NCBI RefSeq assembly: GCF_035984415.1
Contig: NZ_CP130720.1
Span: 7,750,001 to 7,814,000 of the forward strand
From: Streptomyces sp. NBC_01296
GTDB lineage: Bacteria; Actinomycetota; Actinomycetes; Streptomycetales; Streptomycetaceae
Direction of reading: 5' to 3'
DNA length: 64,000 bases
Below are positions 1 through 7,818 of this stretch, piece after piece (the stretch's first letter is position 1; every line of letters starts with the position of its first letter). The position numbers and the translations under genes were made by a program. The notes beneath the pieces were generated by a model. That model was not told where the DNA came from. It ran no database searches and saw only the letters and a program-made list of their open reading frames with translations.

Positions 1-2
1 GC

Positions 3-932
3 GGCGTCCTGGTCGCCGCCGACGTCGCCGGCTCCGGCTGGCGCTCGGTGTTCCTGGTCAACGTGCCGGTGGTGATCCTCGGGCTGGTGCTCGCCGTCCG
101 GGCCGTTCCGGAGACCCGCTCGGACCGCCCGGCCTCGGTCGACGTCCCGGGAACGCTGCTGCTCGCCCTGTCCCTGGTGTCCCTGCTGCTGCCGCTGACC
201 GAGGGCCGGGCCGCCGGCTGGCCGCTGTGGACGTGGGTGTCGCTCGCGGTCTTCCCGTTCGCCGCCACGGCGTTCTACCTCACCGAACGCCGCGCCGACC
301 GGCTCGGACGCACCCCGCTCGTGCCGCCGAGCCTGCTGCGCCTGCAGTCGCTGCGCAGGGGCCTGATCCTCGTGGTGCCGTTCTCGATCGGCTTCAGCGG
401 ATTCATGTTCGTCATCGCGGTGGTGCTCCAACAGGGCCTGCGGATGGGGCCGGTGGCCGCGGGGCTCGCGCTCGTGCCCATGGCGGTGGCCTTCTTCGCG
501 GCCTCCCTCGCCGGGCCGCGGCTGGTCGGCCGGTTCGGCAGCCGGGTCGTCACCGCGGGCGGCGTCCTCCAGGCCGTCGGTGTCGCCCTGATCCTCCTCA
601 CGTTCCTGCGCGGCTGGCCGGACCTCGGGCCGGCTTCGCTCGCCCCGGGCGTGGCCGTCGCAGGCCTCGGCCAGGGACTCCAACTGCCCGTGCTGATGCG
701 GCTGATGCTCTCGGACGTACCGGCCGACCGGGCCGGCGTGGGCGGCGGTGTCATGATCACCACCCAGCAGTCCGCGCTCGCCCTCGGCGTCGCGACCCTG
801 GGCAGCCTGTTCCTGGCACTCGCCCCGTCGATGGGCATGCGGGACGCACTCGCCGTCACGCTGCTGGTGCAGCTCGGCATGGTCGCCCTGACGGTGCTGC
901 TGAGCCTGCGCCTGCCGAGGGTCGTACGGTGA
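3..932 (+). CDS. MFS transporter, DHA2 (14-TM) drug exporter type, C-terminal part
   Basis: The reading frame is open from the first complete codon, so the 5' part lies outside the window; 309 residues remain. The visible protein starts at the conserved segment of DHA2/EmrB-QacA exporters, GWRSVFLVNVPVV (around residue 13), and continues with hydrophobic helices alternating with short Arg-rich loops, which fits the C-terminal half of a 14-helix proton-coupled exporter. Such proteins expel drugs or metabolites across the cytoplasmic membrane; the substrate cannot be read from sequence. A short GC-rich hairpin follows the stop codon. The family call is well supported; the specificity is unknown. 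Confidence 0.85.
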   Translation, partial: GVLVAADVAGSGWRSVFLVNVPVVILGLVLAVRAVPETRSDRPASVDVPGTLLLALSLVSLLLPLTEGRAAGWPLWTWVSLAVFPFAATAFYLTERRADRLGRTPLVPPSLLRLQSLRRGLILVVPFSIGFSGFMFVIAVVLQQGLRMGPVAAGLALVPMAVAFFAASLAGPRLVGRFGSRVVTAGGVLQAVGVALILLTFLRGWPDLGPASLAPGVAVAGLGQGLQLPVLMRLMLSDVPADRAGVGGGVMITTQQSALALGVATLGSLFLALAPSMGMRDALAVTLLVQLGMVALTVLLSLRLPRVVR

Positions 933-947
933 CCCGCGTGCCGCGGG
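933..947 (+). terminator. Short hairpin after the MFS gene
   Basis: CCCGCG and CGCGGG pair around a 3-nt loop directly after the MFS stop and before the convergent SUMF1-like gene. There is no T-run, as usual in high-GC actinobacteria. Its terminator function is inferred from position. Confidence 0.35.
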
Positions 948-965
948 CCGCTCGGCAGGGGCGGA

Positions 966-1640
966 TCAGCCGGTGACGGAGCGGGCGAGGCGGAAGCCCA
1001 CGTCGTCCACCCGGAACGTCGGATGGCTGCGCCGGCGGGCGGAGGCCCGGCAGCTCCAGTGCTCGTCGAACCAGCCGCCGCCGCGCAACACCCGGTAACT
1101 GCCGTAGACCTCGGCGTCGTAGACGTCCCAGCACCAGTCCCAGACATTGCCTAGCATGTCGTGGAGGCCCCACGGGTTGGGCCGTTTGCCGCCCACGGTG
1201 TGGATGCGCTCGTCCGAGTTGCCGCGGTACCAGGCGATCTCGTCGAGCGCTCCGTAGCGGGGCCCGGCCGTACCGGCCCGGCAGGCGTGCTCCCACTCGG
1301 CCTCGGTCGGCAGCCGGTAACCGTCGGCGGAGGTGTCCCAGTCGACGGCGTCGCCGTCGTCGTCGAGGCGGTACGCCGGGGCCAGCCCGTCACGCTCGGA
1401 CAGGGCGTTGCAGAACCGCACCGCCTCCCACCAGGACACGCCCTCGACGGGCAGCCGGTCCCCGCGGGAGCTGCTCGGCCGCAGGCCGGTGACCTCCGCG
1501 TACAGCGCCTGCGTGACGGGGAGGGCCCCGAGCTCGTACGGCAGGAGCTCGACGGACCAGCTGCGCCGTGTCCGCCGGTCCGACAGCGTCACCTGCCCGG
1601 GCGGGACGGCGGTCAACTCGTGTCCTGCACCGGTGTCCAT
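966..1640 (-). CDS. SUMF1/FGE-sulfatase domain protein, probably not a true formylglycine-generating enzyme
   Basis: The 224-residue protein has the SUMF1 fold signatures: PVTQALYAEVTG, PVEGVSWWEAVRFCNALSE, YRLPTEAEWEHACRAG, GLHDMLGNVWDWCWD and a C-terminal RVLRGGGWF...VGFRLA segment. In formylglycine-generating enzymes two cysteines near the C-terminus bind copper and are needed for catalysis. Here only the second is in place (SCRASARRR); the first position falls in WFDEHW with no Cys. That argues for a SUMF1-like protein of other function (the fold also occurs in EgtB-like and ligand-binding proteins). No sulfatase gene is nearby. The start is ATG with a weak ribosome site. It converges on the upstream exporter and diverges from the P450. 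Confidence 0.8.
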   Translation of the reverse strand: MDTGAGHELTAVPPGQVTLSDRRTRRSWSVELLPYELGALPVTQALYAEVTGLRPSSSRGDRLPVEGVSWWEAVRFCNALSERDGLAPAYRLDDDGDAVDWDTSADGYRLPTEAEWEHACRAGTAGPRYGALDEIAWYRGNSDERIHTVGGKRPNPWGLHDMLGNVWDWCWDVYDAEVYGSYRVLRGGGWFDEHWSCRASARRRSHPTFRVDDVGFRLARSVTG

Positions 1641-1751
1641 GAGCAGGTGATCTTACCGGCCGCCCCACGGCCACCGCAGGCGGACTGTCACGAGACGCTT
1701 CCACTCCCGTACAGTCCGTGAGGTCAATGCTCCGTCAACAGGAGAAGACCC

Positions 1752-3077
1752 GTGGCCACCGAAGCCGGCTTCAACCCCCGCCCGCCCGCTGCCCGTACGG
1801 GACTGCGGCCGGTCCCCGAGCTGGACCCGGCGGTCGTGGAGCAGTGGCGCTCCGACGGGGCCGAACTGGTCGATCTGCTGGCCGTGGTGCGCGAACGGCT
1901 CGGCGGCGTCGCCGCGTTCCGCCTCGGGCCCGACCCCACCGTCCTGGTCACCGATCCCCAGGCGGTCCAGCACGTCCTGGCCCTGCACCCGGACCGGTAC
2001 GTCAAACGCTCCCATCGGGCCCGCCTGCTGATCGGCGACGGCGTGCTCGCCGCCACCGGCGCGGCCTGGAAGAGCCAACGGCGGCTGCTGCAATCCCAGT
2101 TCACCGGCACCGGGATGCGCCGCTACGAGCAGCGGATCGCGGAGGCCGCCCGGGCCACCGCCGCGCGCTGGGCCGGGTACGCCCGGACGGGGCAGACGCT
2201 CGACGTCGGCCGGGAGATGCGCAGCTTCGCCCTGGACACCATCTGGCGCTCCCTCACCGGACACCCCCTCGACTCCGCCACCGAGCACGAACTGAACTCG
2301 GTGGCCACCGTGGTGGCCGCCCTGCCGACGCTGCCGGCCGACGCCGGCGACGCCCGGGAGGCCGTCGCCGGGGACCTCGCCAGGATCGACGCCGTGGCGC
2401 ACCGCGCCATCGAGGCCGCCCGCGGCGGCGCGTACGGACCGGACGGCCCGGGTCTCCTGCACATCCTGCTCGGCGCGGCGGCCGAGCGGCCCGAGTACAC
2501 CGACCGCCTGATCCGCGACGAGCTGATCACGCTGCTCGTCGCCGGCCACGAGACCACCGCCACCACCCTGACCTGGCTCTACCTGCTTCTCGACCGGCAC
2601 CCCGCGGCGCGCGAACAGGCCCTCGCCGCAGGCGCCCCGGGCTCGGCGGAACGCCGCCGGGCCGTCCAGGCCCTGGTCCACGAGACGCTCCGGCTGTACC
2701 CGTCCGCCTGGATCCTGCCCCGGTACGCGGCCGAGGCCGACACCCTGGCCGGGCACGCCGTCGAAGCGGGCTCCGACGTGGTGGTCTGCCCGTACCTCAC
2801 GCACCGCGACCCCGAACTGTGGCCGGACCCCGAGCACTTCGACCCCCGGCGCTTCACCGCCCCCGACGGCCGGCCCACCCACCCGGGCTCGTACCTCCCC
2901 TTCGGCATCGGCCCCCGCGCCTGCCTCGGCCTGCAGTTCGCGCTCCGCGAGTCGACCGTCCTCCTCGAGCACCTGCTGCCCGCCCACACCCCGAGCTTCC
3001 ACTCCGTCCCGACCAAGGCCGCGTACGGCATCACGGTCCGCCCGGACGGGCCCACCCCGGCGACCCTCGCCCGCTAG
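1752..3077 (+). CDS. Cytochrome P450
   Basis: The 441-residue soluble P450 starts at GTG, 8 nt after AGGAG. The I-helix oxygen-activation motif AGHETT is near residue 264, the K-helix ETLR near residue 310, and the haem-binding loop FGIGPRACLG near residues 384-393 with the cysteine thiolate ligand. It would insert one oxygen atom from O2 into an unknown substrate using electrons from a ferredoxin system; no ferredoxin gene is adjacent. It lies 67 bp upstream of a TetR regulator gene on the same strand, and a palindrome sits between them, so it could belong to the same regulatory unit. The family is certain; the CYP subfamily and substrate are not. Confidence 0.92.
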   Translation: MATEAGFNPRPPAARTGLRPVPELDPAVVEQWRSDGAELVDLLAVVRERLGGVAAFRLGPDPTVLVTDPQAVQHVLALHPDRYVKRSHRARLLIGDGVLAATGAAWKSQRRLLQSQFTGTGMRRYEQRIAEAARATAARWAGYARTGQTLDVGREMRSFALDTIWRSLTGHPLDSATEHELNSVATVVAALPTLPADAGDAREAVAGDLARIDAVAHRAIEAARGGAYGPDGPGLLHILLGAAAERPEYTDRLIRDELITLLVAGHETTATTLTWLYLLLDRHPAAREQALAAGAPGSAERRRAVQALVHETLRLYPSAWILPRYAAEADTLAGHAVEAGSDVVVCPYLTHRDPELWPDPEHFDPRRFTAPDGRPTHPGSYLPFGIGPRACLGLQFALRESTVLLEHLLPAHTPSFHSVPTKAAYGITVRPDGPTPATLAR

Positions 3078-3113
3078 ATCGCAGTCCCCATCCCGCCCCG
3101 TCCAGGTCTGGCG

Positions 3114-3136
3114 TGAAGCAATGAATCGGTGCTTCA
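3114..3136 (+). promoter_or_regulatory. Probable TetR operator
   Basis: TGAAGCA and TGCTTCA form a perfect 7-bp inverted repeat with a 9-bp spacer, centred 20 bp upstream of the preferred regulator start at 3145. An upstream in-frame ATG at 3121 lies inside the palindrome, which argues against that ATG being the start. Autoregulation is inferred. Confidence 0.55.
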
Positions 3137-3144
3137 ATCCTTCC

Positions 3145-3759
3145 ATGCCCTACCGTCGCCCCCCAGCCGTACAGGCCCGCCTCGACGCCCGGCGCGACCG
3201 GGTGCTCGAGGCCGCCGTTCACCTGCTCTCCCGTGAGGGGTACGGCGGCTGCTCGGTCGCCGCCATCGCGGCCGAAGCCGGAATCTCCACCGGCAGCGTG
3301 TACCAGTCGTTCTCCGGCAAGTCCGAGCTGGCCGCCGCCCTCTTCCGGACCCTGGTGGCCCGCGAGCTGGAGGCGGTGGCAGCCGCTACCGACCGCCCGG
3401 GCAGCGCGGCGCAGCGGGTGGCCGCCGCCGTCGAGACCTTCGCGTACCGCGCGCTGCAGGCCCCGCGCCGGGCCTTCGCCCTGCTCGCGGAGCCCGCCGA
3501 CCCCGCCGTCGACACCGAACGCCTCGTCTTCCGCCGGGCGTTCCGCGACGTGTACGCGCAGCAGATCGCCGCGGGGGTGGCCTGCGGAGAACTCCCGCCG
3601 CAGTCACCCGAGTTGACGGCTGCCGCACTCGTCGGAGCGATCGCCGAAGCGCTCGTCGGCCCGCTGGCCGACGGGGACGCGGCCCCGGGGGACGTCATCC
3701 CCGGCCTGATCACCTTCACCCTGCGTGCCCTTGGAGGACACGATGCCGCAGACGCATGA
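3145..3759 (+). CDS. TetR/AcrR family transcriptional regulator
   Basis: The 204-residue regulator has an N-terminal TetR helix-turn-helix (about residues 12-60): GYGGCSVAAIAAEAGIST followed by GSVYQSFSGKSELAAALF. The C-terminal part is the helical ligand domain. I chose the ATG at 3145 (MPYRRPP) rather than 3121 because the earlier codon sits inside the operator-like palindrome. The 3' end overlaps the start of the acyl-CoA dehydrogenase gene by 17 bp, so the two are translated from one message, and the P450 upstream is on the same strand. The likely ligand is an acyl-CoA or similar compound, judging only from the neighbour. Confidence 0.88.
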   Translation: MPYRRPPAVQARLDARRDRVLEAAVHLLSREGYGGCSVAAIAAEAGISTGSVYQSFSGKSELAAALFRTLVARELEAVAAATDRPGSAAQRVAAAVETFAYRALQAPRRAFALLAEPADPAVDTERLVFRRAFRDVYAQQIAAGVACGELPPQSPELTAAALVGAIAEALVGPLADGDAAPGDVIPGLITFTLRALGGHDAADA

Positions 3760-5386
3760 GGTCACCAACCAGGTGCCCCCGCATCACGGTTACGACGCCG
3801 CCGCAGACCCGGCCCTGCTGGAGGCGGTCGCCCGCGAGGGCGCCGCATGGGCGATACCCGAGATCCACCGCCTCGGCGCCCTGGCCGGTTCCGAGCAGGC
3901 CGCGGAGTGGGGCCGCGTGGTGAACGAGAACCCGCCGGTGCTGCGCACCCACGACCGCTACGGCCACCGCATCGACGAGGTGGAGTTCCACCCGTACTGG
4001 CACGAGCTGATGGGCACCGCGGTCTCCCACGGGCTGCACGCCGCGCCCTGGGCGGACGACCGGGCCGGAGCGCATGTCGCGCGGGCCGCGAAGTTCCTCG
4101 TCTGGGGCCAGGTCGAGGCGGGACACTCCTGCCCGGTGTCCATGACGTACGCCGCCGTACCCGCGCTGCGAGCGACCCCGGAGCTCGCCGCATGGCTGGA
4201 GCCGCTGCTCGCCTCCCGCACGTACGACTTCGGACTGCGCCGGCCGGACACCAAGCAGGGCCTGATCGCGGGCATGTCGATGACCGAGAAGCAGGGCGGC
4301 TCCGACGTACGCGCCAACACCACGACGGCGGTCCCGGCCCCGGACGGCACCTACCGGCTGACCGGGCACAAGTGGTTCACCTCCGCGCCCATGTCGGACG
4401 TCTTCCTGACGCTGGCTCAGGCCCCGGGAGGGCTGTCCTGCTTCCTGCTGCCGCGGGTGCTGCCGGACGGCAGCCGGAACCGGCTGCTGCTCCAGCGCCT
4501 CAAGGACAAGCTCGGCAACCGGTCCAACGCCTCCGCCGAGATCGAGTACGACGAGGCCTTCGGCTGGCTGGTGGGGGAGGAGGGGCGCGGCGTCGCGACC
4601 ATCATCGAGATGGTCAACATGACCCGCCTCGACTGTGTGCTCGGCGGGGCGTCCGGCATGCGGCTCGGAGTCATCCGCGCCGTCCACCACGCCACCCACC
4701 GGCGGGCGTTCGGCAAGGCGCTCATCGACCAGCCGCTGATGCGCAACGTCCTCGCGGACCTCGCCCTCGAATCCGAGGCGGCGACCGCCGTCGCCCTGCG
4801 CCTCGCGGGCGCCACGGACCGGGTCGCCCAGGGCAACCAGGACGAGGCGCTGCTGCGCCGGCTGGGGCTGGCCGTCACCAAGTACTGGGTCTGCAAGCGC
4901 GCCCCCGGGCATGCCGCCGAGGCCCTCGAATGCCTGGGCGGCAACGGCTACATCGAGGACTCCGGCATGCCCCGGCTCTACCGGGAGGCCCCGCTGTCGT
5001 CGATCTGGGAGGGCTCCGGGAACGTCGCGGCCCTGGACTCGCTGCGGGCCATGGCCCGGCAGCCCGAGACCGTCGAGGCCTTCTTCGAGGAGGTCGGCCG
5101 GGCGGCGGGCGCCGACCGGCATCTGGACGCGGCGGTGGCCGGTCTCCAGAAGCAGCTGGCCGACCCCGCCGAAGCCGAGTACCGGGCCCGGCAGCTCACG
5201 GAGACGATGGCCCTGACCTTCCAGGCGTCGCTGCTGCTGCGCCACGCCCCGGGCGCCGTCGCCGAGGCCTTCTGCGCCTCCCGCCTGGGCGGCGAACACG
5301 GCGGCGCGTACGGCACCCTCCCGACGGGCGTGGACACGGAGGCCATCCTGGCCCGGGCGCGGACGGCGGCCGTGCCGACCGTCTGA
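3743..5386 (+). CDS. aidB: Acyl-CoA dehydrogenase of the AidB family
   Basis: The 547-residue flavoprotein aligns by eye with E. coli AidB along its length. Shared blocks include MTEKQGGSDV (near residue 180, flavin contact), SCFLLPRVLPDGSRN, RLKDKLGNRSNASAEIE, MTRLDCVLG, RRAFGKALIDQPLMRNVL, CLGGNGYIEDS and LYREAPLSSIWEGSGN. AidB proteins are FAD-containing, induced by alkylation in E. coli, and bind DNA; many actinobacterial homologues are simply annotated as acyl-CoA dehydrogenases. The start is ATG at 3743, with GGAGG six bases upstream; a GTG at 3725 in frame is less likely. It is coupled to the TetR gene. Whether it protects DNA or oxidises an acyl-CoA is open. Confidence 0.85.
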   Translation: MPQTHEVTNQVPPHHGYDAAADPALLEAVAREGAAWAIPEIHRLGALAGSEQAAEWGRVVNENPPVLRTHDRYGHRIDEVEFHPYWHELMGTAVSHGLHAAPWADDRAGAHVARAAKFLVWGQVEAGHSCPVSMTYAAVPALRATPELAAWLEPLLASRTYDFGLRRPDTKQGLIAGMSMTEKQGGSDVRANTTTAVPAPDGTYRLTGHKWFTSAPMSDVFLTLAQAPGGLSCFLLPRVLPDGSRNRLLLQRLKDKLGNRSNASAEIEYDEAFGWLVGEEGRGVATIIEMVNMTRLDCVLGGASGMRLGVIRAVHHATHRRAFGKALIDQPLMRNVLADLALESEAATAVALRLAGATDRVAQGNQDEALLRRLGLAVTKYWVCKRAPGHAAEALECLGGNGYIEDSGMPRLYREAPLSSIWEGSGNVAALDSLRAMARQPETVEAFFEEVGRAAGADRHLDAAVAGLQKQLADPAEAEYRARQLTETMALTFQASLLLRHAPGAVAEAFCASRLGGEHGGAYGTLPTGVDTEAILARARTAAVPTV

Positions 5387-5772
5387 CGCAGGCGCGCAGA
5401 CGGGCGCTGCCGCGCGGGCGTGGCCTGCCGGACGAGCAGGCCCCGCCGCAGCCGGTCCGCGGGCGCGCTGCTGCCGGCCGCGGCCCCGCCCACAGCCGGT
5501 CCGCGGGCTGTCCGTGGCCCCGCCGTGGTGGCCCCGGCGCAGTGGCCTCGCGGCCTTCCGGCTCCCGGTCCGGGGCGCCTGGTCGGGGACGTTCGCAGTC
5601 CGCCCCGCAGTTGCTTCGCCGCCGCGCGGCGGCCGGTCCGGCTGTGGGCGGAGCCGCGAACGGCTCCAGACCCGTTCGCGGCCCGGCGCGGCGGGACCGG
5701 CCGCCGCGCGGTCCTGCCGCGGCGGGTTCGCCGCCCGGTCCGGCGGTCGTGCGCGGCCGCGCCGCTCCCCGG
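5387..5772. other. Non-coding GC-rich spacer
   Basis: About 386 bp between convergent genes. Long frames exist on both strands, but all show the Arg/Pro/Gly-rich composition of out-of-frame high-GC DNA and none has a ribosome site. Short repeated words built on CGGTCCGCGG and its complement occur, with no clear hairpin of terminator type. Confidence 0.6.
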
Positions 5773-6264
5773 TCAGGCGCGGCGGCGCCGGGTGCGCAGG
5801 GCCACGTACCCGGTGAGCCCGCCCAGCGCGACGCACAGCGGCGAATACAGCCGCAGGTCCCAGTGGCGGAACTCGTCCGGCTTGGACCACAGTCCGAGCC
5901 CGGAGCCCGCCAGTCCGCCGAGCCCGCGCGCCGCCATTGCTCCGGACACCGCCCACAGCCCGGCCCGTACCGGCCGGGACCGGCCGAACCGGCTCGCCGG
6001 CCGGGCCCCGGTCGCCACCAGCCCGGCCGCGGCGCCCAGTGCGCCCGCCACCGCGAGCGTCAGCGGCCCGGACGGCAGCTGCGCCTCCTCCACCCCGACC
6101 ACCGCGGCCGCGAACTCGGCCCGCGAGTCCAGCGGCCACGGGGAGAACACCCACACCACATGCAGGGCGCCCGCGGCGAGCAGCCCCCCGGCCGCCGCCA
6201 CCGCCGCACCCCGCACCCCGGCTCCCGTGTGCTCCGCATCGTCCTGCCTGGTCATGGAGCTCAT
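5773..6264 (-). CDS. DUF3995 family membrane protein
   Basis: The 163-residue protein has four predicted membrane helices: about residues 18-40 (AAVAAAGGLLAAGALHVVWVFS), 67-87, 101-122 and 137-156, ending in an RTRRRRA cytosolic tail. The motif ALHVVWVFSPWPLDS is typical of DUF3995 proteins, whose function is unknown. It is divergent from a TetR gene, with two operator-like palindromes between them, so it is the probable target of that regulator. The ATG at 6264 was taken; an in-frame ATG at 6255 is also possible. Confidence 0.8.
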   Translation of the reverse strand: MSSMTRQDDAEHTGAGVRGAAVAAAGGLLAAGALHVVWVFSPWPLDSRAEFAAAVVGVEEAQLPSGPLTLAVAGALGAAAGLVATGARPASRFGRSRPVRAGLWAVSGAMAARGLGGLAGSGLGLWSKPDEFRHWDLRLYSPLCVALGGLTGYVALRTRRRRA

Positions 6265-6283
6265 GCCGGCACCCTCTCCCCAG

Positions 6284-6331
6284 TTCCGTACATCTCTGTA
6301 TGGATGTTCCGTACAGTACTGTACGGAACAT
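6284..6331. promoter_or_regulatory. Twin operators between DUF3995 and TetR genes
   Basis: A perfect 28-bp palindrome occupies 6304-6331 (left arm ATGTTCCGTACAGT followed by its exact reverse complement). Its right end includes the first two bases of the TetR ATG at 6330. A second, imperfect copy (TTCCGTACA, 4-nt spacer, TGTATGGA) lies at 6284-6304. Two adjacent sites with the same half-site in a divergent intergenic region fit binding of two TetR dimers controlling both genes. Confidence 0.75.
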
Positions 6332-6911
6332 GGCCAAGGGGAGAGTGACCAAGGAGGAGTGGACGGCGGCGGCGCTCCGCGCGCTGGCCCGGGGCGGTCT
6401 CGCGGCGGTGGCGGTGGACGTGCTCGCCCGCGAACTCGCGGTCACTCGCGGCAGTTTCTACTGGCACTTCGAGAACCGGGAGGCCCTGCTCGTGGCCGCC
6501 CTGGAGACGTGGGAGCGGCGCGCCACTGCGGAGGTCATCACCGCCGTCCGGGACGAGGGCGATCAGTGGACCCGGGCGCGGATGCTGTTCGCCCTCGCGC
6601 TGGGCACCGAGGAGATCGCCGGACTGGAACCGGCCCTCGTCGCGCACACCGCCCACCCTGCGGTCGCCGAGGTCGTCGCCCGGGTCACCCGGACCCGGCT
6701 GGACTTCCTGGCGGAGATCTTCGGCGGACTGGGTTTCGGGCCCCGGGAGGCCCGTCATCGCGCCCTCGCCGGGTACGCGGCCTACCTGGGCTGGCTGGAA
6801 CTGCGCCGGACGGCCCCCGGCGCGGCCCCCGAGGTCCAGCTGGAGGGCCCGGACGCGGAGGCGGCCCTCGACCACCTCATCGGCATGATCCTGACACCGC
6901 CGCCGGCGTAG
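6330..6911 (+). CDS. TetR family regulator, divergent from DUF3995 gene
   Basis: 193 residues. The N-terminus (MAKGRVTKEEWTAAALRALA) leads into a TetR helix-turn-helix, AVTRGSFYWHFENREALL (about residues 37-54). The C-terminal domain carries the LGTEEIAGLEPALVAHTAHP pattern common to actinobacterial TetR proteins. The ATG at 6330 touches a 28-bp palindrome and there is no separate ribosome site, so the transcript may be leaderless with the operator over the start; repressor binding would then block its own promoter. It most likely represses itself and the divergent membrane protein gene. Confidence 0.88.
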   Translation: MAKGRVTKEEWTAAALRALARGGLAAVAVDVLARELAVTRGSFYWHFENREALLVAALETWERRATAEVITAVRDEGDQWTRARMLFALALGTEEIAGLEPALVAHTAHPAVAEVVARVTRTRLDFLAEIFGGLGFGPREARHRALAGYAAYLGWLELRRTAPGAAPEVQLEGPDAEAALDHLIGMILTPPPA

Positions 6912-7139
6912 ACAGCCGGGGGGCCCGGCGGCTCCCGTCGCGGCCGATCGCCGCGGGGTCCGGGCCGCCCTCGGGGCCGGTGCCGGGCGGGCCGGCGCAG
7001 GCCACCGTGCCGACGGGTCCGCCGCGAGGCCGCGGGCTGCCGCCCCGGCCTCGAACGGCGGCGAGGCGGCGGCGCCCTGCCGGCGCTGCTTCGGCGGCAG
7101 GGCCTGCGACGGGGCCTGGCGCAAGGCCTACTACGGGGC

Positions 7140-7715
7140 CTACGGCGCAGTCGTGATGCGGCGTACGGACTCGACCACCGCCGCGCGGTGGCCGGCGAGC
7201 CGCTCGGGCGCCCAGCCGGTGTCCGAGCCACCCGCCGCGGGGCCGCCCACCGCGGCGAACCAGGCCTGGGACAGGCCCATCACCAGGGTGAGGACGTCGG
7301 CAGGGTCCAGCGAGGCGTCGACGCGCCCCGCCTTCTGCGCCTCTTCCACCACCGCGATCTTGCCGCGGTACGACTCCGCCTCCGTGTCCGTGGCGCCGGG
7401 CCGCTCCAGCTGCTTCCACAGCACGAGCCGCATCAGCGAGGGCTGCGCGACGAGGTGGTCGAAGACGGCGCCCGCGTAACCCGGGAGGTCCCCGGCGTCG
7501 AAGGGGACGGACTCCGCACCCGTCTCCAGTGCCCGCTGGAGCACGGCGTCGAAGAGCTGCTCCTTGTTGCCGTAGTAGACGTAGATGAGCCGCTTGTTCG
7601 CCTGCGCGGCCTCGGCGATGCGGTCGACGCGCGCGCCGGCGATGCCGTACGCGGCGAATTCGGAGAAGGCCGCGTCGAGCAGGCGTGCCTTGGTCGCGCT
7701 GGAATCCCGTGCCAT
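7140..7715 (-). CDS. TetR family regulator of the aldo/keto reductase
   Basis: 191 residues. The helix-turn-helix is at about residues 25-55 (GIAGARVDRIAEAAQANKRL, then YVYYGNKEQLFDAVL), followed by a TetR_C-type helical domain. It is divergent from the aldo/keto reductase gene; the 103-bp gap holds two near-identical imperfect palindromes flanking a consensus-like promoter. By analogy with known pairs of this layout it probably represses the reductase and itself and is released by an aldehyde or quinone-like ligand; the ligand is a guess. Confidence 0.88.
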   Translation of the reverse strand: MARDSSATKARLLDAAFSEFAAYGIAGARVDRIAEAAQANKRLIYVYYGNKEQLFDAVLQRALETGAESVPFDAGDLPGYAGAVFDHLVAQPSLMRLVLWKQLERPGATDTEAESYRGKIAVVEEAQKAGRVDASLDPADVLTLVMGLSQAWFAAVGGPAAGGSDTGWAPERLAGHRAAVVESVRRITTAP

Positions 7716-7733
7716 GGGCGCAGCCTAGCAAGT

Positions 7734-7794
7734 AACTATCTGGTTATTGACATACGGCGCGAGCCGGGTCCATAGTCGAACTATCCGGTTAGTT
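7734..7794 (+). promoter_or_regulatory. Promoter with two operator copies between TetR and aldo/keto reductase genes
   Basis: Two 16-bp imperfect palindromes, AACTATCTGGTTATTG at 7734-7749 and AACTATCCGGTTAGTT at 7779-7794, are direct copies 45 bp apart. Between them a TTGACA (7747-7752) and a CATAGT (7771-7776) are 18 bp apart, a good -35/-10 pair for the reductase. A repressor on both sites would cover the promoter. Confidence 0.7.
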
Positions 7795-7818
7795 ACTTAC
7801 TTCGGAAGAGGAATCACC

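Noticed and set aside
966..1640. Formylglycine-generating enzyme
   Set aside because: One of two essential Cys is missing and no sulfatase is nearby; kept as SUMF1-like only.
5387..5772. Tandem repeat or terminator in the GC-rich spacer
   Set aside because: Repeated CGGTCC/CGCGGG words are irregular and no stable long stem is clear.
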